A stretch of DNA of 64,000 nucleotides, taken from contig DATENL010000179.1 of assembly GCA_035275105.1 (NCBI GenBank), positions 1 through 64,000 on the forward strand, read 5' to 3'. This stretch comes from AC-37 sp035275105. Lineage in GTDB: Bacteria > Actinomycetota > Thermoleophilia > Solirubrobacterales > Thermoleophilaceae. Position numbers and translations under genes: made by a program. The notes below the pieces were generated by a model. The model was not told where the DNA came from. It made no database searches and saw nothing but the letters and a program-made list of their open reading frames with translations. Within the stretch, counting starts at the first letter, position 1; each line of letters opens with the position of its first letter. Shown here one piece after another: positions 8,449-17,911 of this stretch.

Positions 8449-9738
8449 ATGGCCGCACCCAGCCTGACCGTCGCGGTTCAGCCGCAGCAGAACGGCTCCG
8501 TCGTCTACCTGCCGCTCGCGCCGCCGACGGACGGCGCCGACGACAACGCGCAGCTCTCGCTGATCTTGCGGATCAGGAACGACGGGGACGAGGAGGTGCG
8601 CCTCACGACCATGACCTACTCGTTCCAGGCGCCCCCCTCGGTGCCCATGAAGACGATCACGTTCGCCGCCGACTTCACGCTCGCTCCCGGCGAGAAGAAG
8701 GTCTGGCGGCACGGGCCGGCGGACAACGTCCTCCTGCCGGTGCCGGCTCCGACCTCCCTCACGCTGTCGATCTCGTGCGACGGGCTCTCCGAGCCCGACA
8801 GGACGATGGTCCCGCTCGCGAGCTTCGACAGCACGCTGCCCGACGACGCCTACCGATTCCCTGCCCGCGCCGCCGACCTGGCGGACGGCGAGTACTGGGA
8901 GGGCCGCAGCGCCGCGCACAGCGCGGCGGGTGGAAGCACGCAGATCTTCGGCTACGACATGGACGTCCAGCGCTACGACGAGGAGTCGAAGCAGTGGACG
9001 CGGCTCGTACCGGGCGGCGACAAGACGAAGAACGAGGACTACCTGATCTGGGGCAAGCCGGTCGTCGCCATGGCGGAGGGGAAGGTGCAGTCCTTCGCCA
9101 ACGACATACCCACGAATCCCACGCCGACCGGAGGCGACCTGTCTCCGCCCCAGCCCCTGGAGGGCAACCATTTCTACATCCAGCACGGAGAGGCGCTCGT
9201 GATGTATGCGCACATGCAGCCGGGATCCCTCACGCCCGAGCTGATGAGCCCGGGCGCCGACGTGTATCCCGGGACCGTGCTCGGCCTGGCCGGGAACTCC
9301 GGGAACTCGACCAACCCGCACCTGCACATCTCGGCGATCAGCGGCAAGAAGCCGTGGAACGGGCCGCCTTCGCCCGTGCCCTGGCGGGGCATCAGCACGA
9401 TCGCGCGCGACAAGTTCACGCCGCCGGCCGTCCCCGCGCCGTGGGTCGTGGTCGACGCGCAGGGGCTTCCCTCCGTGGCCTCGCTCGTCAATCCGCACGG
9501 GCTCCCGCGCTGGGTGCTCGACGAGCGCGCAATCGATCCCCTGGCGCTCATCCTCGCCCAGTGGGTGTACGTGCGGCTCACCCTCCCCGACCCGCCGCCG
9601 TGGGACCGGGTGCTCGAGCGGGCGCGGGTGAAGATCCGGGAGATGCCCGACGCCGAGCGGCAGGCGTTGCGCCGCCGCATGGAGCTGCTTCACAACGAAG
9701 TCAAGGAGCTGGCGGACGACCTGAAGCCCGAGCACTGA
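8449..9738 (+). CDS. M23-family (LytM-like) metallopeptidase-like protein
   Basis: A 429-aa protein. The ATG 8449 start is chosen because GGGGAGGAAG lies 2-3 nt upstream; an earlier in-frame start at 8398 has no such site. The N-terminal 150 residues are beta-rich. The C-terminal half has the M23 core: a GYDMDV segment that probably supplies the Asp ligand, FYIQHGEALVMYAHMQPGS, GNSGNSTN, and the His-x-His motif PHLHIS. M23 enzymes cut peptide cross-bridges in peptidoglycan. The usual first HxxxD histidine is not obvious, so activity is less certain than family membership. No signal peptide is evident. Confidence 0.75.
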   Translation: MAAPSLTVAVQPQQNGSVVYLPLAPPTDGADDNAQLSLILRIRNDGDEEVRLTTMTYSFQAPPSVPMKTITFAADFTLAPGEKKVWRHGPADNVLLPVPAPTSLTLSISCDGLSEPDRTMVPLASFDSTLPDDAYRFPARAADLADGEYWEGRSAAHSAAGGSTQIFGYDMDVQRYDEESKQWTRLVPGGDKTKNEDYLIWGKPVVAMAEGKVQSFANDIPTNPTPTGGDLSPPQPLEGNHFYIQHGEALVMYAHMQPGSLTPELMSPGADVYPGTVLGLAGNSGNSTNPHLHISAISGKKPWNGPPSPVPWRGISTIARDKFTPPAVPAPWVVVDAQGLPSVASLVNPHGLPRWVLDERAIDPLALILAQWVYVRLTLPDPPPWDRVLERARVKIREMPDAERQALRRRMELLHNEVKELADDLKPEH

Positions 9739-9749
9739 CCGACGGATCG

Positions 9750-10274
9750 CTACTCGTCCGGCTCCTCCGCGCCGCCCCCGCCCCCGCCCGCGCCTGAATC
9801 GGGCTTGGACACGAAGGCGTCGGCGAAGTCGAGGAGGTGCCACGAGCCGCCCTCCAGGATCAGGCCGGCATCCACGTCGATCGGGTCGCGTCCGCGCGCA
9901 CTGGACGTGACGGCAACGGAGGCCTGAAGGGAGCGCGGCCGCTCGGCCGGGTCCCAGTTGACGTCGATCTTCCCGACCTCGAGCCGCGGTGGTTTCTTGC
10001 CCTCGAGGTCGGAGCGCACGGACGTGTCGCACGACGCGTAGACCTGTGCCGACGACTCACGCGCGTCCTCGCCGTAGAGGTTGCACACCGCGTTCGCGTC
10101 TCCCTTCCTGATCGCCCGCTCCAGCGAGGCGATCGTGGCCCTGATGGCGCGGCTCTCGGCGGCGGTGGGCGCCCGGTGCTTGGCGGGGGTCACGGTCGCC
10201 GCCGTGTCGTCGCCGCCGTCCCCGCCGCAGCCGGCGACCACCACGAGGGCCGCCAGCGCGACCAGTCGCCGCAC
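9750..10274 (-). CDS. Small lipoprotein of unknown function
   Basis: A 174-aa lipoprotein. The frame is open further upstream, but that extension is Ser/Arg-rich shadow sequence. GTG 10274 gives the signal VRRLVALAALVVVAGC with lipobox Cys. The mature region has an NTF2-like/DUF4878-type look (AESRAIRATIASLERAIRKG, then a paired-Cys loop and a beta-rich half) and a Gly-rich acidic tail. It starts 7 nt after the stop of the zinc peptidase gene, so it is the third gene of the operon led by the TrkA-RyR gene. Confidence 0.7.
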   Translation of the reverse strand: MRRLVALAALVVVAGCGGDGGDDTAATVTPAKHRAPTAAESRAIRATIASLERAIRKGDANAVCNLYGEDARESSAQVYASCDTSVRSDLEGKKPPRLEVGKIDVNWDPAERPRSLQASVAVTSSARGRDPIDVDAGLILEGGSWHLLDFADAFVSKPDSGAGGGGGGAEEPDE

Positions 10275-10281
10275 GCGCGCC

Positions 10282-11280
10282 CTACGCCTCCGGGTCGAGC
10301 CCGACGCGGCGGAGCATCGAGTCGAACCTGGGGCTGATGCAGCCCTTCGAGCCCTGCTCGAAGCCCTGGGTGAACGACCTGATTCGCTGGAACTGGTTTC
10401 CGTGCGAGTCCGGGTCGAGCCATGCGTCACCCGCGCCCCCCGCCCTCTCGAAGAGCTCGAGCGTCTGGTTGAAGTCCCCGATGTCGAGGTAGCCCTTCCG
10501 TTTCATCTCGCGAGCCCACGAGCCGGAGTAGCAGTCGGCCTGGAGCTCGTTGCGGATGGTCGTCGTGTAGGCGAACTCGGGGAAGACCCGCGCCTGAGCG
10601 AGGTGTCCCCACTCGTGGGCCAGCACCAGCGCGGCCGCCAGCCCGCCGATCTCCCGGAAGAACGGGAACATCAGGCCCGCGCGGTCCCAGGCGACGACGT
10701 CGCCGCCGACGCAGAAGCGGCGGTTGCTCGCCACCAGCTGGCAGGACTGGGCGGCCAGCAGGGAGGGGCAGTAGTAGGCGTTCCCCGACATGTCCTCGCT
10801 GACGTCGCCAAAGCACCCCGGAGCGTTGTTCCCGTCGTAGGAGAGCAGCGAGCCCGGCGGGCTGTACCTCGCGCCGCTCGAGACCCGTCCGGTCTCCCGC
10901 ACCCAGAACGCGTTGATCTGCGGAATCACCCACTGGATGAACTCCTCGTACGCCTGCTCGGCGGTCGGGAGCGCCGTCTGCGGGTTGCGCTTCGCCGCCA
11001 GCCGCTGGGGAGCGGGCCGCACGTCCAGGTCCGACGCCCCCTGGCGCGCCGGGCCCCTGAGCTTCGCCGGGCTCTTCACGAAGTCGACCTTCTCGCCGGC
11101 GTCAGGGTCGGCGGGCTTGGTCGACCCGGCGAGCGCGACCGGAACCGGGGCCTTCACCTTCCCCTCGGTCGTCTCCACCTTCTTCGCGCTCTTCGGCTCG
11201 TCGTCGCCGTCCCCGCAGCCGGCGACCGACGCCGCAAGTGCCAGCACGAGCACGAGCGCGATTCGCTTCGACCCCGCCAC
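10282..11280 (-). CDS. Lipoprotein neutral zinc metallopeptidase (YpfJ/Zn_peptidase family)
   Basis: A 332-aa lipoprotein. GTG 11280 places a signal peptide and lipobox (SVAGC) at the N-terminus and lies 10 nt after the stop of the TrkA-RyR gene. The zincin site LVLAHEWGHLAQAR (HExxH) and downstream NELQADCYSGSWA supply the metal ligands and catalytic Glu of the Pfam Zn_peptidase (YpfJ) family. Four extra Cys residues suggest extracytoplasmic disulfides. It would act on the outer face of the membrane. It sits between the TrkA-RyR gene and another lipoprotein gene in one operon. Confidence 0.8.
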   Translation of the reverse strand: MAGSKRIALVLVLALAASVAGCGDGDDEPKSAKKVETTEGKVKAPVPVALAGSTKPADPDAGEKVDFVKSPAKLRGPARQGASDLDVRPAPQRLAAKRNPQTALPTAEQAYEEFIQWVIPQINAFWVRETGRVSSGARYSPPGSLLSYDGNNAPGCFGDVSEDMSGNAYYCPSLLAAQSCQLVASNRRFCVGGDVVAWDRAGLMFPFFREIGGLAAALVLAHEWGHLAQARVFPEFAYTTTIRNELQADCYSGSWAREMKRKGYLDIGDFNQTLELFERAGGAGDAWLDPDSHGNQFQRIRSFTQGFEQGSKGCISPRFDSMLRRVGLDPEA

Positions 11281-11290
11281 GACGGCGACC

Positions 11291-13144
11291 CTAACCGGGA
11301 GCTCCTGCGCCGTCAATCGGATCCTGCCCCACGTCTGGGTCGGGTCCTGACGAGCGCCGGATCTCGAGCCCGAGGCGCGCGAGTATCTGAGGGAGCTCGC
11401 GCATCGGGCTGCGGTCCTTCTCCTGGTCGTCGTCGGAGAGCTCCTCCCACGGGACCAGGAGCGGATGGATCCGGCGCGCGTCGTCGCGCTCGGGGCCGTA
11501 GCGGAAGCCGTCGCGCTCCTTGTCGCGCACCCAGCGGTCGTGCTCGAGCCGCGCGAGCTTCTCGAGCTCCGCGTCCGTGAACGAGAAGCCGCCACCGGTC
11601 GTGAGCGGAGCGGCGACGAGCCCGCAGTCGACCGCGTCCAGCTTCTCGCCTATCCCGTCGGCGAACTGCCGGTTGGCGGTCTTCAGGTCCTCCGACAGCT
11701 CGTCCCACGGTACGAGTGCGGCAGGCCCCGGCTCGGCTTCCGCCGCGAGCTGCTGGGCGCGGTACTCGTCGTGCTTCGCGCGCGCCAGCAGCTCCGTCGT
11801 TCCCCGCAGCAGCAGGTCGGGCTTCAGGGACGCTGTCATCACCCCGAAGGCGTCGACGTCCTCGAGGATCCCGGCGCCGTCTCGCACGGAGCTCGAGACG
11901 CCGGCGCCGGCGTCGGCCACCGTGACGACGATCGACGCTCCCTGCGTCTGGGGGTTCGCGCGAAGCGCCATCGCGGCGGCCATCCCGGCCGCCTCGTCCT
12001 GCAGGCAGACGTACACGGCGGTCGCGCCGGCGTTGGCGAGACCGAGCGCGGCGCGCTCCAGCTCGACGCCCAGCGCCGTCGGATGCGCGGTCAGGCGGCA
12101 GATCGAGCCGAGCTCGGGGTGCCACGCCATGAGCCGGACGCGATCCTGCTCGGCGGTCGGCCCCAGCAGCAGGATCCGCAGCGCGGCGTCGGGGCGCCGG
12201 TCGGCGTCCTGCCAGCGGCGCACAGCGTGCACCACCAGGCTGTGCGCGACGCCGTCGAAGCCCAGGACCAGGACCGTGCGCGCCCCTTCGATCGGCTCGC
12301 CTGGCGGGAACGGGGGGAAGCGCTCCAGCAGCAGGTACGCCCCCTGCTCGAACACGTTGAAGAACTCGAGCCGGACGGGGGCCGCCCTCGTCGTACGGAC
12401 CTCCTCCGCCTGGAGCGTGCGCCAGAGGACCATGTCGTCGAGGTGGACGAACACGGTCAGCACGCCGCTGCGCCTGCCCTTAGCGAGGTTCGTCGCGGCC
12501 GTCGCCACGTCCATCCCCACGCCGTCGTCGCCGCAGCTCACGATCAGCAGGTCGGCGCGGTCGCAGCGCACGCTGCGGAGCACCGCGGGGTCCGACGCGT
12601 CGGCGGTCAGGACCCCGATGCCGCGTTCACGGCAGCCGGCGACAGCGGGGTTCGCCGGGTCTCGGTCGACCGCCACCACGTGGAAGCCGGCGTCGTTCAG
12701 CGACCGCGCCAGCCGGAACCCGACCGCGCCGAGGCCCGCGACCACCACGTGGCGCTTGAGAAACAGCCGGAACCAGAGCAGCTGAACCTGCTCGCGTGAG
12801 ATGGCGAGCAGGCCCCGGATCGCCGCGTACCCGGTGACGAGCGGGCCGAGGATGCGCGCGACCTGGAGCTCCGGCGGCACGCCGTGCTCGACCGTGCCGC
12901 CGAGGCCGAAGAGCCCGAGGGCGCGGTAGAGCGAATCGAAGCGCGTCTCGTCGTAGACGTCCTGGAAGCCGAGCGTGCCGAGGATCAGCACGAGAGCCGC
13001 GATCCCCAGGACCACGAACGGGCGCGTCTGGCGCCAGACCGGGCGGAGCCTGACGCGGCGGGCGCGCAACCGGCGACGCCAGGCCGATCGGCGCCGGAGG
13101 ACGCCATACGTCGTCTTGTCAGCGTCGCCTGGCATCGCTCTCAC
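11291..13144 (-). CDS. Two-TM TrkA-N/RCK protein with C-terminal RyR domain (copy A)
   Basis: A 617-aa membrane protein. Two hydrophobic helices (about 43-60 and 96-115) resemble a two-TM ion-channel module but lack a TxGYG-type filter. A Rossmann TrkA-N/RCK domain begins at HVVVAGLGAVG (GxGxxG, 137-142), and a second nucleotide-binding-like unit starts near TVLVLGFDGV. Residues about 520-598 match the ryanodine-receptor RyR repeat fold (LARLEHDRWVRDKERDGF, then YGPERDDARRIHPLLVPW). RCK and RyR domains are thought to bind nucleotide-type ligands, so it is probably a ligand-gated membrane sensor or channel. Start is GTG 13144 (GGGGCGG upstream) or ATG 13135. Its paralogue is divergently transcribed about 100 nt away. 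Confidence 0.8.
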   Translation of the reverse strand: MRAMPGDADKTTYGVLRRRSAWRRRLRARRVRLRPVWRQTRPFVVLGIAALVLILGTLGFQDVYDETRFDSLYRALGLFGLGGTVEHGVPPELQVARILGPLVTGYAAIRGLLAISREQVQLLWFRLFLKRHVVVAGLGAVGFRLARSLNDAGFHVVAVDRDPANPAVAGCRERGIGVLTADASDPAVLRSVRCDRADLLIVSCGDDGVGMDVATAATNLAKGRRSGVLTVFVHLDDMVLWRTLQAEEVRTTRAAPVRLEFFNVFEQGAYLLLERFPPFPPGEPIEGARTVLVLGFDGVAHSLVVHAVRRWQDADRRPDAALRILLLGPTAEQDRVRLMAWHPELGSICRLTAHPTALGVELERAALGLANAGATAVYVCLQDEAAGMAAAMALRANPQTQGASIVVTVADAGAGVSSSVRDGAGILEDVDAFGVMTASLKPDLLLRGTTELLARAKHDEYRAQQLAAEAEPGPAALVPWDELSEDLKTANRQFADGIGEKLDAVDCGLVAAPLTTGGGFSFTDAELEKLARLEHDRWVRDKERDGFRYGPERDDARRIHPLLVPWEELSDDDQEKDRSPMRELPQILARLGLEIRRSSGPDPDVGQDPIDGAGAPG

Positions 13145-13250
13145 TTGCCGCCCCTGCGATACGAGATGAAGACCCTCGCCACTGCTCCGGGCTGACGCTA
13201 GCCGATACGTCTTGACCCGGCATGGTCGGAGGCGGGAGGGTAGGCGCCCC

Positions 13251-15023
13251 GTGTCTCCGGCCGCACCTCAAGCCCAGCCCTCGCGCGCCCGTCGCTGGTG
13301 GGCGGAGCGCGGCCGGCGGACGCTGCACGACCAGCGGCTCACGCTCCTCCTGCTGGTCGCGGCGCTCGCGCTCGTCCTCGGGTTCGTCGGGTTCCTCCAG
13401 ACGGAGAACGTGGTCGACGCCGCCTACGACACGCTCGCCCTGCTCGCGCTGAACTTCGAGGCGCCGCCGGAGGGCGTGCCGTGGACGGTGGACGTCGCCC
13501 GCTTCCTGGCCCCGGCGGCCGCGGCGTACGCCACCTTCACCGCGCTGACGGCCCTTCTGCGCGAGCAGGCGGACGTGGTTCGCGCCCAGCTCCGGCGCGA
13601 CCACGTGGTCGTCTGCGGACTCGGCCGCCGCGGCCTCCAGCTGGTCAAGTCGTTCCGGGCGGGCGCGCGCCCGGTGGTCGCGATCGAGTCCCAGCGCGAG
13701 AGCGCGTCCCTGGAGGAGGCGCGCCGCGCGGGAGCGGCGGTGATCGTCGGCGACGCGTCCCAGCCCGACGTGCTGCGGCGCGCGGGCGTCGGGCACGCGG
13801 CGCAGCTCGTGGCGGTCTGCGGACCGGACGCGACCAACGCCGCGATCGCCGCGTCCGCACGTCAGCTCGCCCGGTCGAAGGGCCACCGGCTCGACGTGTT
13901 CGCGCACATCGGCCGCTCGGAGCTGACCGACGACCTGACGGGGATCGCGCTTCGGAGCGAGGACGGCCTGGTGAGCGTCGAGTGGTTCAACACGTACGAC
14001 CGCGCGGCGCGGGCGATGCTGCGCGAGCATCTGGACCTCGAACGAAGCGCGGCCGAGGGCCGGCCTCCCCATATCGCCGTCGTCGGGCTGGACGAGCTGG
14101 CCACGGCGCTCGTCCTCAACTCGTCGCGGCAGTGGGCTGCGCTGGCGACCGGCGCCGGCCGGCTCGGGATCACAGTCGCGGCCCCGGGGGCGAGCGCCTT
14201 CATCGCAGACCTCGAGGCCCGCTACCCGGCCCTCGCGAAGGTCGCCGACCTGACCGGCTACGACCGCGACCTCCGCTCGCTCGCCGATGCGCCGGACGCC
14301 GCGGAGCGGCTCGCCGATGCCGGCGCGGTTTTCGTCTGCGGCCAGGACGACACCGCGACCGTGGAGCTCGCGTTCGCGGTCGCGCGAGCGGTCGGCCCCG
14401 GCTCGCCGATAGTCGTCCGCCTGCTGGTGCAGAGCAGCGGCTTCGCCGAGCTGCTGGACGACGGGGGCCGCCCTGGAAGCGCCGGCATCCAGGTGTTCGG
14501 CCTGATCGAGCGGACGGCCTCGGCCGAGATGGTCACCGACAGCCTCCACGAGACGCTCGCGCGGATGTTCCACGAGCAGTACGTCGAGCACGTGCGCCGC
14601 AAGGGCCGGGCGGACGGCTACGAGCAGCTCGGGGACTACGACGACCTCGACCCGACCTTCAAGGAGGCGAATCGCGCACAGGCGCGCGACGTCAGCGCGA
14701 AGCTGGGCGCGGTGGACTGCGACGTGCGCCCGCTGAGCGACTGGGCGGGCAAGCTGGTCGACTTCTCGCCCGACGAGGTCGAGCTCCTGGCCAAGCTCGA
14801 GCACGAACGCTGGAACCGCGAGCGGCTCGAGGCCGGTTGGAAGCCCGGTCCCGAACGCGACGACGAGCGCCGGATCAACCCCTACATCGCCGACTGGGAC
14901 GAGCTCCCGGACGATGTCAAGGAGTTCGACCGCATCTTCGTGCGCGGCCTCCCGCGCACGCTCGCGCGAGCGGGCTACGAGGTGTACCGGACCCCGCGGG
15001 GCGCCCGGCGGGCGGAGGCCTGA
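13251..15023 (+). CDS. Two-TM TrkA-N/RCK protein with C-terminal RyR domain (copy B)
   Basis: A 590-aa paralogue of copy A with the same order: two TM helices (about 31-49 and 84-103), Rossmann VVVCGLGRRG (about 119-128), a second Rossmann-like unit, and a C-terminal RyR domain (about 505-580; LAKLEHERWNRERLEAGW, then PGPERDDERRINPYIADW). GTG 13251 is preferred because GGGAGGG lies about 10 nt upstream and the extra residues from TTG 13212 are low-quality. Its TGA overlaps the ATG of the TIR-WD40 gene (TGATG), so the two are translationally coupled and probably work together. Confidence 0.8.
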   Translation: MSPAAPQAQPSRARRWWAERGRRTLHDQRLTLLLLVAALALVLGFVGFLQTENVVDAAYDTLALLALNFEAPPEGVPWTVDVARFLAPAAAAYATFTALTALLREQADVVRAQLRRDHVVVCGLGRRGLQLVKSFRAGARPVVAIESQRESASLEEARRAGAAVIVGDASQPDVLRRAGVGHAAQLVAVCGPDATNAAIAASARQLARSKGHRLDVFAHIGRSELTDDLTGIALRSEDGLVSVEWFNTYDRAARAMLREHLDLERSAAEGRPPHIAVVGLDELATALVLNSSRQWAALATGAGRLGITVAAPGASAFIADLEARYPALAKVADLTGYDRDLRSLADAPDAAERLADAGAVFVCGQDDTATVELAFAVARAVGPGSPIVVRLLVQSSGFAELLDDGGRPGSAGIQVFGLIERTASAEMVTDSLHETLARMFHEQYVEHVRRKGRADGYEQLGDYDDLDPTFKEANRAQARDVSAKLGAVDCDVRPLSDWAGKLVDFSPDEVELLAKLEHERWNRERLEAGWKPGPERDDERRINPYIADWDELPDDVKEFDRIFVRGLPRTLARAGYEVYRTPRGARRAEA

Positions 15024-17911
15024 TGGCGGGCGACGTCGCCTACCACGGGTTCATCTCCTACAGCCACGCGGTGGACGGGAGGCTGGCCCCCGCTCTACAG
15101 AAGGCCCTCCAGCGGTTTGCCAAGCCGTGGTACCGCCAGCGCGCCCTGCGCATCTTCCGCGACGAGGCAAGCCTGTCGGCCAACCCCGGCCTGTGGCCGT
15201 CGATCGCCGAGGCGCTCGATCGCTCGCAGCACTTCATCCTGCTCGCGTCCCCGGAAGGCGCCCGCTCGAAGTGGGTGGCGCGCGAGGCGGAGCACTGGCG
15301 CCAGAGCAAGCCGGGCGGCGCCCTCCTCATCGCGCTCACGGACGGTGACCTGGCATGGGACCCGGACGCCGGGGACTTCGACTGGGACCGGACCACCGCG
15401 CTGCCGGCGACGCTCGAGGGCGCGTTCGACGAGGAGCCGCGCTGGGTGGACCTGCGCTTCGCGGGAAGGATCGAGCACCTGTCGCTCAGCCACGCCGAGT
15501 GGCGCGACGCGGTCGCCGAGCTGGCCGCGCCGCTGCACGGGCGGCCGAAGGACGAGATCGCCGGGGAGGAGGTCCGCCAGCACCGCCGGACCGTGCGGAT
15601 CGCGCGCGCCGCGGCGGCGGCGCTGACGACCCTCACCCTCGCGGCGATCGTGCTCGGGTTGGTGGCGCTCCGCCAGCGCGACGAGGCGGTCGACCAGAAG
15701 CACACCGCGTCCTCGCGGGCGTTCTCCGCGAGCGCCCTGCTCAACCTGCCCCGCGACCCGGAGCTGAGCCTGCAGCTGGCCGCGGAGGCGCAGCGCGAGA
15801 GCCCCACCGACCAGTCGAGGCAGGCGCTCCAGCTGGCACTGCGGGACTCGTACGTGCGCGCGACCATGAGCGAGCGTCGCGGGGGCGTCGCCGCCGCGCA
15901 CTACAGCGGCGACGGCCGCTTCATCGCCACGGCGGGACGGGAGGGCGCGATCCGGCTCTGGCGTGGCGACGGCCGGGCTCGCGTGTCGGCGATGCGGCAG
16001 CCGGCGGAGGTGAGGGACCTCGCCGTGAACCACGACGCGACGATGCTGGCCACGGCCGGGGACGACGGGGTCCTGAGGGTCTGGCGGGCGCGGTCCGGAC
16101 GGCTCGCGTGGGCCGCCAGCGCGCATCGCGGCGGGGTCGCGGAGGTGGAGTTCGGCGCCCGCGACGGCCGGCTCCTGAGTCGCGGCGTCGAGGACGGCCT
16201 GGTGCGGCTGTGGCGGGCGGGTGAGCGGACCCCGATCGCGACGCTTCGCCACCCGTCGGTCGCGCACGCCCGGTTCAGCGGCGACGGCGGGGTCGTCATG
16301 ACCGGGTCGCCCACGAGGACGCGGCTCTGGAGCGCCACGACGGGTCGGCCGCTCGGGTCGGTCGCGTACTCCGTGGGGGTCGGGGTGCACGCCGACCCAC
16401 CGCCATCGGCGGTGAGCACCGACGGCGAGCTCGTCTACACACCCGACGGCGCGATCAGGCGCCGCCGCGACGGGCGCCGGACCGCCGCGATCCCGACCGG
16501 AACGGTGCCGATTACCTCCGCCGAGTTCAGCCCCGATGGCCGCCTGCTCGCCCGGACCGACCTCGGCGGCCGGGCCGAGGTCTGGAACGCGAGGACCGGA
16601 GGGCGCGTCGCGTCGGTGCGAGTGAGCTCCGAGGCTGCCCGCAGCGTGCGGTTCGACCAGAGCGGTGGCTTCGTCCTCACCGCCGGCGACGACGGGACGG
16701 CGAGCATCTTCGACGCGAGGAGTGGCAGGCTGCTCCAGGTCTTCCGCGGCCACTCCGCCCAGGTCTCGGGCGCGGAGTTCGGCCCCGGCGCGACGCGCGT
16801 CCTCAGCGCCAGCGAGGACGGCACGGCGCGGGTGTGGGAGGCGTTCCCGGGGCGGCCGCGATGGGTCGCCCCGATCGGCGAGCCCGGGGTGAGCTGGGCC
16901 CTCAGCCCCGATGGGCAGACCGCGGCCTTCGAGGACGATCAGGGCACCGTGACGGCGTGGGCCACCGTGCCTCCGCGGAGGATCGGATCGACCGGCGAAG
17001 GGCTCGCGATCGGACCCGCGGACGACGAGTTTCCGCGGCCCGGTCGCCTGTTGCTCGGCGACGTGGTCAAGAGCCCGCTCGTCTGGGACCCACGCAGTGG
17101 ACGAAAGGAGCCTGATGCCACCGAACGCGCGGTCGCGAGGCTGCCCCTCGGCGCCGACGTCACGACGGATCTGAGTCGCGACCGGCGCCGGGTACTCATC
17201 CCCGACGGCGAGAGCGGCGGGGCGCGGGTCTGGGACGTCGGCACGCGCAAGCGGCTGCTCGATCTGAAGGGCGTCGGAGCGCCGTCGCTCAGTCCCGACG
17301 GTCGCTACGTCGCCGCGACCATCGACGACAACCGAAACGTGCCCGAGAACGTGCTGGGCATCTGGTCCGTGGATGGCGGAAGGCGCACTGCGCGGGTGTC
17401 GCTCGTCGGGACCTTCGCGATCGCGGACGCGCAGTTCGTGTTCGCCCCCACGGGGCCCTGGCTGGTCACCAACACCGGCGCCTCCGGCGTCATTCAGGTC
17501 TGGGATCGGCGGTCCGGCGCCCTGGTCTCCCAGATCCGGGCCGGTCACTCGGGCCCGATCGCCGTCAGCGAGGATGGTGAGGCGATCGCGCTGGGCCACG
17601 CGTTCGGCGGCCGGCGCCAGGATCCGCTGGTCCAGGTGTGGAGCCCGCGCGGGGCGCTCCTCGGCCGGTTCGCAGGCAACCCGAACGACTACGTGCAGCA
17701 GGTGGCCCTGTCTCCCGATGGACGCTTCGTCCAGGCGATCGTGACGGGCCAGTCCCGGAACGGATCGCAGCAGCAGCGCCTCGTCGTCTTCCCGTGCGAC
17801 GCGTGCGGCTCTGGGACGCGCCTAGCGGCGCTGGCGGAGAAGCGGGTCACGCGGCACCTGTCGGAGTCGCAGCTCTTCGACGCGGGGTTCGCCGTGGCGG
17901 GGGGCGGCTGA
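15023..17911 (+). CDS. TIR domain - TM - WD40 repeat protein
   Basis: A 962-aa protein. The N-terminal TIR domain (about 1-170) has HGFISYSH (8-15). The segment SKWVAREAEHW contains Glu88 at the position of the catalytic glutamate of TIR NAD+ hydrolases. A single TM helix follows (about 195-216), then a coiled linker. About 650 residues of WD40-type repeats follow (for example DDGTASIFDARSGRLLQVF, SEDGTARVWEA), enough for one or two beta-propellers. The start ATG overlaps the TGA of the upstream TrkA-RyR gene, and GGCGGAGG just upstream serves as ribosome site. I infer a membrane-anchored signalling or effector NADase with a propeller sensor; TIR enzymatic activity is not proven here. Confidence 0.85.
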   Translation: MAGDVAYHGFISYSHAVDGRLAPALQKALQRFAKPWYRQRALRIFRDEASLSANPGLWPSIAEALDRSQHFILLASPEGARSKWVAREAEHWRQSKPGGALLIALTDGDLAWDPDAGDFDWDRTTALPATLEGAFDEEPRWVDLRFAGRIEHLSLSHAEWRDAVAELAAPLHGRPKDEIAGEEVRQHRRTVRIARAAAAALTTLTLAAIVLGLVALRQRDEAVDQKHTASSRAFSASALLNLPRDPELSLQLAAEAQRESPTDQSRQALQLALRDSYVRATMSERRGGVAAAHYSGDGRFIATAGREGAIRLWRGDGRARVSAMRQPAEVRDLAVNHDATMLATAGDDGVLRVWRARSGRLAWAASAHRGGVAEVEFGARDGRLLSRGVEDGLVRLWRAGERTPIATLRHPSVAHARFSGDGGVVMTGSPTRTRLWSATTGRPLGSVAYSVGVGVHADPPPSAVSTDGELVYTPDGAIRRRRDGRRTAAIPTGTVPITSAEFSPDGRLLARTDLGGRAEVWNARTGGRVASVRVSSEAARSVRFDQSGGFVLTAGDDGTASIFDARSGRLLQVFRGHSAQVSGAEFGPGATRVLSASEDGTARVWEAFPGRPRWVAPIGEPGVSWALSPDGQTAAFEDDQGTVTAWATVPPRRIGSTGEGLAIGPADDEFPRPGRLLLGDVVKSPLVWDPRSGRKEPDATERAVARLPLGADVTTDLSRDRRRVLIPDGESGGARVWDVGTRKRLLDLKGVGAPSLSPDGRYVAATIDDNRNVPENVLGIWSVDGGRRTARVSLVGTFAIADAQFVFAPTGPWLVTNTGASGVIQVWDRRSGALVSQIRAGHSGPIAVSEDGEAIALGHAFGGRRQDPLVQVWSPRGALLGRFAGNPNDYVQQVALSPDGRFVQAIVTGQSRNGSQQQRLVVFPCDACGSGTRLAALAEKRVTRHLSESQLFDAGFAVAGGG

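Noticed and set aside
13298..15022. Extension of the TIR-WD40 frame upstream through the TrkA-RyR gene
   Set aside because: The extension is Arg/Gly-rich shadow of the TrkA-RyR gene; the TGATG overlap at 15021-15025 and a good ribosome site fix the real start.
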